NCBI GenBank assembly: GCA_030653505.1
Contig: JAURZK010000064.1
Coordinates: 1 to 64,000, forward strand
DNA length: 64,000 nt
Reading direction: 5' to 3'
From: Rubrivivax sp.
GTDB taxonomy: Bacteria > Pseudomonadota > Gammaproteobacteria > Burkholderiales > Burkholderiaceae_C
Under the pieces are notes generated by a model. The model had not been told where the DNA came from. It saw only the letters and a list, made by a program, of their open reading frames with translations, and did not search any database. A program made the translations under genes and the position numbers. Below are positions 33,202-42,092 of this stretch, piece by piece (position 1 is the first letter of the stretch; every line of letters starts with the position of its first letter).

Positions 33202-34434
33202 ATGCCATCAGGAAAGATCCTCGTCGCCCAGGGCGGCGGCCCCACCGCGGTCATCAACCAGTCGCTGGCCGGCGTGGTGCTGGAAGCACGCCGCCACCAC
33301 GGCATCCAGCGCGTCTACGGTGCGCGCCACGGCGTGCGCGGCATCGTCAACGAAGACTTCGTCGACCTCACGCAGGAGACCAGCCACAACCTGGAACTGG
33401 TGGCCAACACGCCGGCCGCGGCGCTGGGCAGCACCCGCGACAAGCCCGACCTGGCCTACTGCCGCGAGATGTTCGAAGTGCTGAAGGCGCACCACATCGA
33501 GCATTTCTTCAACATCGGCGGCAACGACAGCAGCGACACCATCCGCATCGTCGCCGAAGAGGCCGCCAAGGCGGGCTATCCGCTGCGCTGCATCCACATC
33601 CCCAAGACCATCGACAACGACCTCGTGCTCAACGACCACACGCCGGGTTTCCCGAGTGCGGCACGTTTCGTGGCCCAGGCCTTTGCCGGCGCCAACCTCG
33701 ACAACGCGGCGCTGCCCGGCGTCTACGTCGGCGTGGTGATGGGCCGGCACGCGGGTTTCCTCACCGCCGCCAGCGCCCTGGGCAAGAAGTTCCCCGACGA
33801 CGGCCCGCACCTCATCTACGTGCCCGAGCGCGTGTTCGACGTCGAGCGTTTCCTCACCGACGTGAAGTCCACCTACGACAAGCACGGCCGCTGCGTCGTC
33901 GCCGTCAGCGAAGGCATCCACGACGCCGCCGGGCGGCCGATGCTGGAAGTGCTGGCCAAGGGCGTGCAAGGCGGCCTGGAGCGCGACGCGCACGGCAACG
34001 TGCAGCTCAGCGGCAACGGCGCGCTGGCCGACCTGCTGTGCGAGGAGATCAAGAGCAAGCTGAAGATCAAGCGCGTGCGTGGCGACACCTTCGGCTACCT
34101 GCAGCGCAGCTTCGTCGGCTGCGTCAGCGACGTCGACCAGCGCGAGGCGCGCGAGGTCGGCGAGAAGGCCGTGCAGTTCGCGATGTGGGGCAGCACCAAT
34201 GGCTCGGTGGCCATCAAGCGCACCGGGTTCTACTCGGTCGACTACGAACTGCTGCCACTGACTGCGGTGGCCGGCAAGACACGCGCGATGGAAGACCACT
34301 TCATCAGCGACAGCGGCACCGACGTCACCGACGCGTTCAGGCTCTACCTGCGCCCGCTGCTGGGTTCGGGCATGCCCGACGCGTTCAGGTTGCGGCCGGC
34401 GATGGTGCCCAAGGTGCTGGGGCGCGGCGTGTGA
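33202..34434 (+). CDS. pfp: PPi-dependent 6-phosphofructokinase
   Basis: A 410-residue phosphofructokinase that uses pyrophosphate rather than ATP, making the step reversible. Motifs: GGGPTAVINQSL at the nucleotide/PPi site, IGGNDSSDT where ATP enzymes have GGDGS, and PKTIDNDL, the PPi-type catalytic loop with the base Asp. ATG 33202 is preceded by AGGAGG nine bases upstream, so the earlier in-frame ATG is rejected. Such enzymes are common in Betaproteobacteria that lack ATP-PFK. Stands as a single gene, divergent from the acyltransferase. Confidence 0.94.
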   Translation: MPSGKILVAQGGGPTAVINQSLAGVVLEARRHHGIQRVYGARHGVRGIVNEDFVDLTQETSHNLELVANTPAAALGSTRDKPDLAYCREMFEVLKAHHIEHFFNIGGNDSSDTIRIVAEEAAKAGYPLRCIHIPKTIDNDLVLNDHTPGFPSAARFVAQAFAGANLDNAALPGVYVGVVMGRHAGFLTAASALGKKFPDDGPHLIYVPERVFDVERFLTDVKSTYDKHGRCVVAVSEGIHDAAGRPMLEVLAKGVQGGLERDAHGNVQLSGNGALADLLCEEIKSKLKIKRVRGDTFGYLQRSFVGCVSDVDQREAREVGEKAVQFAMWGSTNGSVAIKRTGFYSVDYELLPLTAVAGKTRAMEDHFISDSGTDVTDAFRLYLRPLLGSGMPDAFRLRPAMVPKVLGRGV

Positions 34435-34789
34435 GGAGATGCGCCGACCCAAGGGAGCCCGTGGCGGCTCTCTCAGCGAGCGACCGGCACTACCTCAAAA
34501 CTTGACTCTCGCTCACGCCGACGAAGAGCTTGGTGGCAGCGACAGCAGAAGTTCCCAGGTGGCCAGCATCGACCGGGTGAGGATCTCGGCTGAACGACTG
34601 CCTCCGAAGACCGCGTACTCGCACGGCCGACCCGAAGCGGGCGTACGGAATGGCGCTGTCGTCGCCCCTCCTGAAGGTGGCTACCGGCATGCACCAAGCT
34701 TTGCCAGACTGGATCGCCTGCACTTGCGTGGGGGTCACCTTGCAACGGCGCACCGAGGACATCATCGAATTCTCGCCGCCTGATTGAAG
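34435..34789. other. Gene-free stretch upstream of the cytochrome promoter
   Basis: About 355 bases with lower GC than the neighbours and no convincing gene on either strand; the only long frames have untypical codon use and no recognisable protein. It ends at the FNR-type site. It could hold upstream regulatory DNA or a decayed fragment, but nothing supports a specific call. Confidence 0.5.
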
Positions 34790-34803
34790 TTGATCTCCAT
34801 CAA
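34790..34803 (+). promoter_or_regulatory. FNR/ANR/DNR-type binding site upstream of the hexaheme cytochrome
   Basis: Perfect palindrome TTGAT-CTCC-ATCAA, the consensus of the FNR/ANR (Crp/Fnr) family. A -10-like TACCGT at 34825-34830 is 29-34 bases past the centre, the spacing expected for a class II (-41.5) site, so transcription would start near 34838, about 90 bases before the ATG. Confidence 0.7.
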
Positions 34804-34929
34804 TATCCGCAGGCGATATCGAAGTACCGTCGTGCGACGGATGGTGTGGTCCTGCCCGCAGGTACTGTAGGTCGCTGCCCGCCATCACCCACTTCACCGG
34901 CGCGGTGCCGGCCCGAAAGGAAGCACACG

Positions 34930-36408
34930 ATGTTGAAGTTGTTCCGCAAGCTGGTCGCCGCCTCAGTGACCGCACTGGTCTGTGTGGGCACGGCGCAGGC
35001 CGACCCGCCGGCCTACCCCGCGCCCGAGTTGAAGCAGATCGCGCTCACCGGCAAGTACGTGGGCAGCCAGGCCTGCCTGGAGTGCCATGAAGACGAACAC
35101 AAGACCTGGGCGACTTCGCGCCACACGAAGAAGGCCACCAAGGGCCCAGCCTTCGGTGCGGAGTTCAACAGCAACATCTACGAGTGGGTGCGTCGCGACT
35201 GGGACAAGCTCGACGGCTACATGATCGTCGACCAGAAGGACAGCAAGACCAACTTCATGGCTGCGCGCAAGGTGGCGCTGGGCGAGATCGACTACGTCAT
35301 CGGTCAGACCTACAAGCAGCGGTACATGAAGTATTACGACGGCGGACCGGTCGAAGTCTTCGAAGCCACCACCGAGGACGGCGGCATCAGCTGGAAGCTG
35401 GACAAGAGCAAGGTCTCGATGTTCCCCGGCAACAAGCAGCGCGCCGGCTACAAGTTCCTGTTCCTCGAACTCCGCCCCAAGGATGGCGACGTGAACAGGA
35501 ACTACTACGGCGAGTACCGCTCGTGGCAGGAGCGCTGCATCGGCTGCCACGTCACCGGCTTCGACCCCAAGGCCTGGGACCAGGCCAAGGCCGACTTCGT
35601 GGCCGGCAAGCGCGCCGACCTGCGCGACATCTTCGTCGCCGATCTGCGCGTGGGCTGCGAGTCGTGCCACGGCCCCGGTGAAGCGCACTCGAAGAAGGCG
35701 ATGAAGGGCGCGAACATCATCAACCCGGCCAAGATGACCGACGTCGAGGCACGCAAGATGGTCTGCGAGCAGTGCCACACGCGGCCGCAGGTCAGCAAGC
35801 ACAGCCCGCTTGCGCAAGACCTGCGCGGCTACAGGCTCACGCAGGACTACCAGGACTTCGCGCAGTACACCCGCCCGTCCTGGGGCAAGGGCAACCGGCA
35901 GGTGTCGGTGGACGGCAAGGGCCGGCGCGACCACCAGCAGGACATGGACATGCGGCTGAGCACCGCCATCAAGGGCGAGCACAGCGTGCACGCCGACATG
36001 GCCTGCTTCGACTGTCACGACCCGCACGGCGTGGGCAACCAGGGCCGACGCAACGCCACACTGAAGAAGGCCAGCGCCCAGGAAGCCTGTGCCGACTGCC
36101 ACCGCGGCCAGGCCGGTGAAGTGCTGAAGGTGATGGACGGCCGCAAGGGCTGGACGCCAGCCAAGTTCGGTGCCTGGGGCAGCGAGTGGGGCCGCCAGGG
36201 CAACAAGCAACACGTCTTCAACATCGACAACGTGAGCGGCAACCAGCGCTCCTGGGGCTTGTCACCCGACCGCTACCACTGGTCACTGAAGAAGGGTGGC
36301 GACGCTGCCAAGGAAGCCGACTGGGAAGCCATCTGGCCCTGGGAGAAGGCCCGCTACGAGAAGGACGGTCGCACGGTGACCATCGGCCAGGCGCCCTGGA
36401 AGAAGTAG
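34930..36408 (+). CDS. Hexaheme c-type cytochrome (cytochrome c554-like)
   Basis: A 492-residue periplasmic multihaem cytochrome. Signal peptide 1-24 (cleavage AQA-DPP). Six CXXCH haem sites: CLECH (C49), CIGCH, CESCH, CEQCH, CFDCH and CADCH. The first stretch (YVGSQACLECHEDEHKTWATSRH) and the CESCHGPGEAH segment are like the cytochrome c554/c-prime-type domain found in many anaerobic respiratory proteins. Predicted to carry electrons or reduce a substrate in the periplasm. GAAAGGAAG is eight bases upstream of the ATG. The FNR-type site suggests induction at low oxygen. The redox partner is not in the window. Confidence 0.87.
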   Translation: MLKLFRKLVAASVTALVCVGTAQADPPAYPAPELKQIALTGKYVGSQACLECHEDEHKTWATSRHTKKATKGPAFGAEFNSNIYEWVRRDWDKLDGYMIVDQKDSKTNFMAARKVALGEIDYVIGQTYKQRYMKYYDGGPVEVFEATTEDGGISWKLDKSKVSMFPGNKQRAGYKFLFLELRPKDGDVNRNYYGEYRSWQERCIGCHVTGFDPKAWDQAKADFVAGKRADLRDIFVADLRVGCESCHGPGEAHSKKAMKGANIINPAKMTDVEARKMVCEQCHTRPQVSKHSPLAQDLRGYRLTQDYQDFAQYTRPSWGKGNRQVSVDGKGRRDHQQDMDMRLSTAIKGEHSVHADMACFDCHDPHGVGNQGRRNATLKKASAQEACADCHRGQAGEVLKVMDGRKGWTPAKFGAWGSEWGRQGNKQHVFNIDNVSGNQRSWGLSPDRYHWSLKKGGDAAKEADWEAIWPWEKARYEKDGRTVTIGQAPWKK

Positions 36409-36500
36409 CCGGTCGGCGCCGCCGGGCGGGCGACAACGTCGTCCACCCGGCAGCTTCGGCCTGGTCGACCCGGGTGGACAATGCCGCTCGGTAGAACACC

Positions 36501-36827
36501 ATGACCGACGCCGTCCGCGACATCCTGTTGGCCTTCATGCGCGTGCACGTGCTGCACCACGCGGTGCACGAACGTGTGTTCGGCGTGGGCATGATGAAGG
36601 AACTCGCGCGCCACGGCTACAAGCTTGGGCCTGGCACGCTATACCCCCTTCTGCACCGCCTGGAGGCCGATGGCCTGCTGCGCAGCGAGGTGGAGGTGGT
36701 AGCTGGCAAACAAAGGCGTTACTACACCGCCACCCCCAAAGGAGCGAAGGCGCTGGAACGCATTCGGCCTCAGCTGGCTGAACTGGTGGGCGAGGCCGGG
36801 CGGCACGGGCACGGTCGGCAGTCCTGA
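36501..36827 (+). CDS. PadR-family transcriptional regulator
   Basis: A 108-residue winged-helix protein of the short PadR type: MRVHVLHHAVHERVFGVGMMKEL as recognition region, GPGTLYPLLHRLEADGLL and the wing VAGKQRRYYTATPKGAK. It begins 92 bases after the cytochrome stop and in the same direction, so it may be co-transcribed with it. PadR proteins respond to small ligands or stress; the ligand is unknown. Confidence 0.86.
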   Translation: MTDAVRDILLAFMRVHVLHHAVHERVFGVGMMKELARHGYKLGPGTLYPLLHRLEADGLLRSEVEVVAGKQRRYYTATPKGAKALERIRPQLAELVGEAGRHGHGRQS

Positions 36828-37183
36828 TTCAAGCCTGCAAGCCCTCGGTGCTGGCAACCTTCGGTCTTTGGGTGAGCGAGGAGGAGGCCGCGCGATGCTG
36901 AATCCTTCCCGTGAAGGCACTCACTGACCTCAAACGTGGGGCGTGGTTGCGCCTTGCAGCGTCCGCAACCGGACCGCCGGCCGGCAGTCTGCCAGCGAGG
37001 TCGCCGATGGAGGTCACGATCCGAAGCGCGGGGAAGACCACCTCAAGCTGATCTCAACGTCAGGTCACCGAAGCAGCTGAGCTTCAGCGCCCAAGCTCGA
37101 GCGGCAGCAACCCAGCCTCAAGCGGCACTCCGCGCCGCGCGTCGCCGACGACTGCTCCTGGCCGTACGCCGCCTTTCGTGCCC
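36828..37183. other. Gene-free stretch between padR and the amidase
   Basis: A 356-base gap. A short frame around 36830-37041 on the minus strand and part of the plus strand look translated by composition but match nothing I recognise, and no start/ribosome-site pair supports them. It may hold a decayed gene or intergenic repeat. No regulatory motif recognised. Confidence 0.4.
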
Positions 37184-38680
37184 TCAGCAGGCCAGCGGCC
37201 GCATGTCGAACCACGGCCGAGCGCGCTCCAGCTGCCCGGCCAGCCGGAACAGCGTCGCGTCGTCGCCCAGCTTCGCCACGCACTGCACGCCGATGGGCAG
37301 GCCGTCGGTGTTCCAGTGCAGCGGCAGCGACATCGCCGGCTGGCCGGTGGCGTTGAAAATCGGCGTGAACGGGATGTAGTCGAAGGTCCGGGCGGCCATG
37401 GGCGCGATGGCGCCCGTTGCCTCGAGCAGCCAGCCAGCACCGAGGGCGTTGACGGCGCGCATCAACCACTGCTCTGACGCCCTGGGCGCGAGCGCGCCGA
37501 TGCGCGACGGCGGGGTGCCGAGCGTCGGTGTCAGCAGCACGTCGTGCCGCGCGAAGAACGGCGCCTGACGCCGCGCGATCATCTGCAGGCGATGCGCAGC
37601 GCCAGCGTAGGCACCGGCACTCAGCGCCTTGCCCAGCAGCGCCAGCGCCCAGGTGGCGGGCTCGAAATCGGCGGCGCGCAGCCTGCGCCGCAGCAGGCGC
37701 GACATGGTCTCGATGTCGGCACGCATCTCGCCGGCCAGCAGCGTGACGAAGGCCTGCGCGTCGGCCTCGGTGTCCAGCGGCGGTGTGGCCTCCTCGACAT
37801 GGTGGCCCAGGCTTTCGAGCAGCTTCGCCGCGGCGCGCAGCGCGACCACGCAGTCGGCGTGCACCGGGCCGTGGCCGAAGAGCGGCTGGGCGGTGAAGGC
37901 GATACGCAGGCGGCCGGGTTCCGTGGCCACCTCGTCGAGGAAGGGCCGTGCACGTGCCGGTGCGGCGTAGGGCGCACCGGCGTCGGCGCCGTACGTGGCG
38001 TCGAGCATCGCGGCGCTGTCGCGCACCGAGCGGCTGATGACGTGCTCGATCACCAGGCCGTGCCACAGCTCGCCGAAGTTCGGCCCCGTGGGCGTGCTGC
38101 CGCGGCTGGGCTTGAAACCGAAGAGGCCGCAGCACGACGCCGGGATGCGGATGGACCCTCCGCCGTCGCCGCCGCTGGCCAGCGGCACCATGCCGGCGGC
38201 CACCGCGGCGGCCGAACCGCCACTGGAACCGCCGGCCGAATGCGCCGGCGACCACGGGTTGCGCGTCGGGCCGCAGAGCAGCGGCTCGGTGGTGGGCAGG
38301 AGTCCGAACTCGGGTGTGTTGCTGCGCCCGGCGATCGTGACCCCCGCGGCACGGAAGCGTCGAACCAGCGCGCTGTCCTGCGGCATCGGCACCTGGGCCA
38401 GCACTCGGTTGCCGCTGCCGGTGGGCTCGCCGGCGATCGTGCTGCACAGGTCCTTCAGCAAGAAGGGCACGCCGGCGAACGGCGCCTGCGGGTCGACGTG
38501 TGCGAGTTCGGCACGCGCGGCGTCGTAGCGTCGGCGCACGACGGCGTTCAGCGCCGCGTTGTGGCGTTCGATGCGCACGATGGCGGCGTCCAGCAACTCG
38601 TTCGCGCTGACCTGGCCGCTGCGCGCCAGCGCCGCCAGGCCCAGACCGTCGTGGGCCGCGTATTCGGTGTCGGAGATCAT
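37184..38680 (-). CDS. Amidase-signature hydrolase
   Basis: A 498-residue amidase-signature enzyme with the complete Ser-cisSer-Lys triad: Lys in PFLLKDL (about residue 76), the signature [16 protein letters not shown], and cis-Ser/nucleophile in [13 protein letters not shown]. Length and layout fit the 6-aminohexanoate-cyclic-dimer-hydrolase/aryl-amidase branch rather than GatA, because no gatB or gatC is near. Substrate unknown. It runs in the same direction as the CBS gene, 34 bases downstream. Confidence 0.9.
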   Translation of the reverse strand: MISDTEYAAHDGLGLAALARSGQVSANELLDAAIVRIERHNAALNAVVRRRYDAARAELAHVDPQAPFAGVPFLLKDLCSTIAGEPTGSGNRVLAQVPMPQDSALVRRFRAAGVTIAGRSNTPEFGLLPTTEPLLCGPTRNPWSPAHSAGGSSGGSAAAVAAGMVPLASGGDGGGSIRIPASCCGLFGFKPSRGSTPTGPNFGELWHGLVIEHVISRSVRDSAAMLDATYGADAGAPYAAPARARPFLDEVATEPGRLRIAFTAQPLFGHGPVHADCVVALRAAAKLLESLGHHVEEATPPLDTEADAQAFVTLLAGEMRADIETMSRLLRRRLRAADFEPATWALALLGKALSAGAYAGAAHRLQMIARRQAPFFARHDVLLTPTLGTPPSRIGALAPRASEQWLMRAVNALGAGWLLEATGAIAPMAARTFDYIPFTPIFNATGQPAMSLPLHWNTDGLPIGVQCVAKLGDDATLFRLAGQLERARPWFDMRPLAC

Positions 38681-38714
38681 CGGGGCATTCTGGCCTGCCC
38701 CGGGCGCGCCCGTC

Positions 38715-39155
38715 CTAACCCAGCGAGTCGTTGATCTGCTCGTTGAATTCCGACAGGCTGACGGCGGTGTTCACCTCGCGCGGCAGCGCGTCGCGCACCG
38801 AGAACACGCCCATGATGCGGCCGTTGCCGGCCACCACCGGCAGGTGGCGGAAGCCGCGCTCGATCATGATCAGCACCGCGTCGGCCACCTTCAGCTCGGG
38901 CTGCACGCACTGCGGGTTGGGCGTCATGATCTGGCTCAGCGGTGTGGTGCTCGGGTCCAGCGCCTTGGCCAGCACGCGGGTCATCAGGTCACGCTCGGTG
39001 ACGATGCCCAGCAGCTGGCTGCCCTGGTCGATGACGAGCACGCTGCCACAGTTGGCGCGTGTCATCACGCAGGCCGCCTCGTGCACGGTGGCGGTGGGGC
39101 CCAGGCTCAGCACGTGGCGGCGCGACATGGCCTGGAAGATGGTGCGTTCGGACAT
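38715..39155 (-). CDS. Tandem CBS-domain protein
   Basis: A 146-residue protein made of two CBS domains (about 10-65 and 75-135; LVIDQGSQLLGIVTERDL and LPVVAGNGRIMGVFSVRDAL). CBS pairs bind adenosyl nucleotides and often sense energy state. The start is fixed by GGAGGTGA just upstream. It begins 40 bases after korB in the same direction, so it is probably the last gene of the korCAB operon and could regulate it or a partner by nucleotide binding (inference). Confidence 0.88.
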   Translation of the reverse strand: MSERTIFQAMSRRHVLSLGPTATVHEAACVMTRANCGSVLVIDQGSQLLGIVTERDLMTRVLAKALDPSTTPLSQIMTPNPQCVQPELKVADAVLIMIERGFRHLPVVAGNGRIMGVFSVRDALPREVNTAVSLSEFNEQINDSLG

Positions 39156-39195
39156 GGGTCACCTCCGGTTCGGGCGGGGCAGGGCGCTCTGGCTT

Positions 39196-40251
39196 TTAGC
39201 GCAGCGCGGCGTTGATCTTGGCCAGCGCACCGGCGCCGGGGCACAGCTGCGCTTCGGCCAGCGCGTTCAGCGGCGTGGCGCAGGTGTTGAAGGCGGTGTG
39301 CAGGTCGGTGGCCAGCGGGTCGAGGTAGAGCAGCCCGGTGACGACCTCGCCGTGCTTGGCGGCTTCGTTCATGTAGGCCAGCGCGGCGTAGCGGTCGGTG
39401 GGGTCGTAAGCTTCGTGCAGCTTGCGCAGGCGCAGCACCGTGCCGTCGTGCTGCGGCACGTCGATGACGTCGCCGGGCGCGTAGTCGGTGGTGATCTCTT
39501 CGCCTGGCGTCATGAAGTCGATGCGGCTCACGGCTTCGTTGTGCTGGCGGATGTAGTCGTAGCTCTTGGTGCTGCCGCCGTGGTTGTTGAAGGTGACGCA
39601 GGGGCTGATGACGTCGATGAAGGCCGCGCCGCCGTGCGCCATGGCGCCCTTGATCAGCGGCACCAGCTGCGCCTTGTCGCCCGAGAAGCTGCGCGCGACG
39701 AAGGTCGCACCCAGCTGCAAGGCCAGGCCGACGAGGTCGACCGGGCTGTCGCTGTTGACCACGCCCTTCTTGCTCTTGCTGCCGCGGTCGGCGGTGGCGC
39801 TGAACTGGCCCTTGGTCAGACCGTAGACGCCGTTGTTCTCGACGATGTAGGCCATGCGCACGCCGCGCCGCATGGCGTTGGCGAACTGGCCCAGGCCGAT
39901 GCTGGCGCTGTCGCCATCACCGCTGACGCCGAGATACAGCAGCGAACGGTTGGCGAGATTCGCGCCTGTCAGCACGGATGGCATGCGGCCGTGCACGGTG
40001 TTGAAGCCGTGGCTGGCGCCCAGGAAGTAGTCGGGTGTCTTGCTGCTGCAGCCGATGCCCGACAACTTCGCCACGCGGTGCGGTTCGATGTCGAGTTCCC
40101 AGCAGGCCTGGATGATCGCCGCGGAAATCGAATCGTGGCCGCAGCCGGCGCACAGCGTGCTGATGCGGCCTTCGTAATCTCGCCGCGTGTACCCGACCTT
40201 GTTCTTCTGCAGCGTGGGGTGGTGCAGCCTGGGCTTGGTGATGAACGTCAT
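39196..40251 (-). CDS. korB: 2-oxoacid (probably 2-oxoglutarate):ferredoxin oxidoreductase, beta subunit, copy 1
   Basis: A 351-residue TPP-binding beta subunit. [4Fe-4S] ligands C34 and C37 (STLCAGCGHD) and C68 (SGIGCSS) are in place, the fourth probably in SPCVTF; the TPP/Mg motif is GDGDSASIG followed by ENNGVYG. It overlaps korA by ATGA. Together the pair would oxidise a 2-oxoacid, with CoA, and pass electrons to ferredoxin or to the attached KorC flavoprotein. The fold does not itself fix the substrate; context favours 2-oxoglutarate. Confidence 0.9.
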   Translation of the reverse strand: MTFITKPRLHHPTLQKNKVGYTRRDYEGRISTLCAGCGHDSISAAIIQACWELDIEPHRVAKLSGIGCSSKTPDYFLGASHGFNTVHGRMPSVLTGANLANRSLLYLGVSGDGDSASIGLGQFANAMRRGVRMAYIVENNGVYGLTKGQFSATADRGSKSKKGVVNSDSPVDLVGLALQLGATFVARSFSGDKAQLVPLIKGAMAHGGAAFIDVISPCVTFNNHGGSTKSYDYIRQHNEAVSRIDFMTPGEEITTDYAPGDVIDVPQHDGTVLRLRKLHEAYDPTDRYAALAYMNEAAKHGEVVTGLLYLDPLATDLHTAFNTCATPLNALAEAQLCPGAGALAKINAALR

Positions 40252-42092
40252 GCGGACACCTTGTCGGCGGGGGTGGTCGTCGCGCCCGCTTCGGCCAGCG
40301 CCTTGCGGATGGCCGCGGCGATGAAACGTGCGGTGATGGGCGTGCCGTCGTAGTGCAGCACGGCGGGCAGGCGTGCGGGGTCGATCTCGAGTTCGTTGAC
40401 GAGCAGGCTGCGCATCTGCGCGTCGCGGTTCTGCTCGATGACGAAGACCTTGTCGTGGGCGCCGATGAAGTCGGCCACCACCTTGGGGAAGGGGAAGGCG
40501 CGCAGGCGCAGCGCCTCGACCTGCAGGCCCTCGGCGTCCAGCACGTCGAGCGCCTCGCGCATGGCTGGCGCGGTGCTGCCGTAGTAGATGACGCCGAAGC
40601 GCGTGGGCTCGTCGCACAGGCGCAGCACCGGTTGCGGCACCAGCGTGGCGGCGGTCTGGAACTTCTTCAGAAGCCGCTCCATGTTGTAGATGTAGTCGGG
40701 CCCGCGTTCGCTGTACTGCGCGTAGGGGTTGCGCGTGGTGCCGCGCGTGAAGAAGCTGCCCTTGGTCGGGTGCGTGCCGGGCAGCGTGCGCCAGGGGATG
40801 CCGTCGCCGTCGACGTCCTTGTAGCGGCCGAAGTCCTTGCCGGCTTCGAGCTCTTCAGCCGTCATCACCTTGCCACGGTCGTAGCTGCGGCTGTCGTCCC
40901 AGGTGAAGGGTTTGCTCAGCCGCTGGTTCATGCCGATGTCGAGGTCGGTCATGACGAAGATGGGCGTCTGCAGGCGGTCGGCCAGGTCGAGCGCCGCGGC
41001 TGCGTGCTCGAAGCACTCGTGCGGGTCTTCGGGCAGCAGCAGCACGTGCTTGGTGTCGCCGTGCGAGGCGTAGGCGCAGGCCAGGATGTCGCTCTGCTGC
41101 GTGCGCGTGGGCATGCCGGTGGAAGGGCCCCCGCGCTGCACGTTGACGATGGTGACGGGGATCTCGGCGAAGTAGGCCAGGCCGATGAACTCCTGCATCA
41201 GGCTGATGCCCGGGCCTGAGGTGGCGGTGAAGGCGCGTGCGCCGTTCCAGCCCGCGCCGACCACCATGCCGATGCTCGCCAGTTCGTCCTCGGCCTGCAC
41301 GATGGCGTAGCGGTGCGTTCCGGTGGCGGGGTCGATGCGGAACTTGTCGCAGTACTTCTGGAAGGCCTCGGGCACGGAAGACGACGGCGTGATCGGGTAC
41401 CACGCGCAGACCGTGGCGCCGCCGTAAAGGCAGCCCAGGGCGGCGGCGCTGTTGCCGTCGGTGAAGATCTGGTCGCCCACCTTGTCGGAGCTGTGCACGC
41501 GGATGCCCAGCGGGTGCGGCAGATGCTTCTTGACGTAGTCGCGGCCCAGGTGCAGCGCCTTCACGTTGCTGTCGAGCAGCCTTTCCTTGCCCTTGTACTG
41601 CTCGGCAAAGAGTTTTTCGAAGACCTCGGCCTCCATGTTCAGCAGCACCGACAGCGCACCGACGTAGATGATGTTCTTGAACAGCTGGCGCTGGCGCGGG
41701 TCGGTGTAGTTGGCGTTGGCGATCTCGGTCAGCGGCACCGGGATGACGACGATGTCATCGCGCAGGCTGCCCGGCGGCAGGGGCCGCGTGCTGTCGTAGA
41801 AGAGGTAGCCCCCGGGTTCGATCTCGGCCACGTCCTGGGCCCAGGTCTGCGGGTTCATCGCCACCATCATGTCGACGCCGCCGCGCCGGCCGTGGTAGCC
41901 GTGTTCGCACACCCGCGCCTCGTACCAGGTGGGCATGCCCTGGATGTTGCTGGGAAAGATGTTGCGCGGGCTGACGGGCACACCCATGCGCATCACCGCC
42001 TTGGCAAACAGTTCGTTGGCCGAGGCCGAACCCGAACCGTTGACGTTGGCGAACTTGATGACGAAGTCGTTGACGGCTCTGATGCGTTTCAT
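40248..42092 (-). CDS. korA: 2-oxoacid (probably 2-oxoglutarate):ferredoxin oxidoreductase, alpha (gamma-alpha fused) subunit, copy 1
   Basis: A 614-residue subunit in which the gamma domain (about 1-190, NVNGSGSASANELFAKAVMR, Rossmann-like) precedes the alpha domain (from about 215, AALGCLYGGATVCAWYPITPSSSVPEAF, then SGPGISLMQEFIGLA and QRGGPSTGMPT). ATG 42092 overlaps the korC stop by ATGA. The layout korC-korA-korB matches the NADP-linked 2-oxoglutarate oxidoreductase described in denitrifying, aromatic-degrading Betaproteobacteria such as Azoarcus, so that substrate is favoured. Confidence 0.9.
   Translation of the reverse strand: MKRIRAVNDFVIKFANVNGSGSASANELFAKAVMRMGVPVSPRNIFPSNIQGMPTWYEARVCEHGYHGRRGGVDMMVAMNPQTWAQDVAEIEPGGYLFYDSTRPLPPGSLRDDIVVIPVPLTEIANANYTDPRQRQLFKNIIYVGALSVLLNMEAEVFEKLFAEQYKGKERLLDSNVKALHLGRDYVKKHLPHPLGIRVHSSDKVGDQIFTDGNSAAALGCLYGGATVCAWYPITPSSSVPEAFQKYCDKFRIDPATGTHRYAIVQAEDELASIGMVVGAGWNGARAFTATSGPGISLMQEFIGLAYFAEIPVTIVNVQRGGPSTGMPTRTQQSDILACAYASHGDTKHVLLLPEDPHECFEHAAAALDLADRLQTPIFVMTDLDIGMNQRLSKPFTWDDSRSYDRGKVMTAEELEAGKDFGRYKDVDGDGIPWRTLPGTHPTKGSFFTRGTTRNPYAQYSERGPDYIYNMERLLKKFQTAATLVPQPVLRLCDEPTRFGVIYYGSTAPAMREALDVLDAEGLQVEALRLRAFPFPKVVADFIGAHDKVFVIEQNRDAQMRSLLVNELEIDPARLPAVLHYDGTPITARFIAAAIRKALAEAGATTTPADKVSA

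Noticed and set aside
34490-34975. Minus-strand 161-codon frame before the cytochrome
   Set aside because: Crosses the FNR-type promoter, lacks a ribosome site and matches nothing.
37544-38734. 396-codon plus-strand frame opposite the amidase
   Set aside because: Antisense to an amidase with its full catalytic signature.
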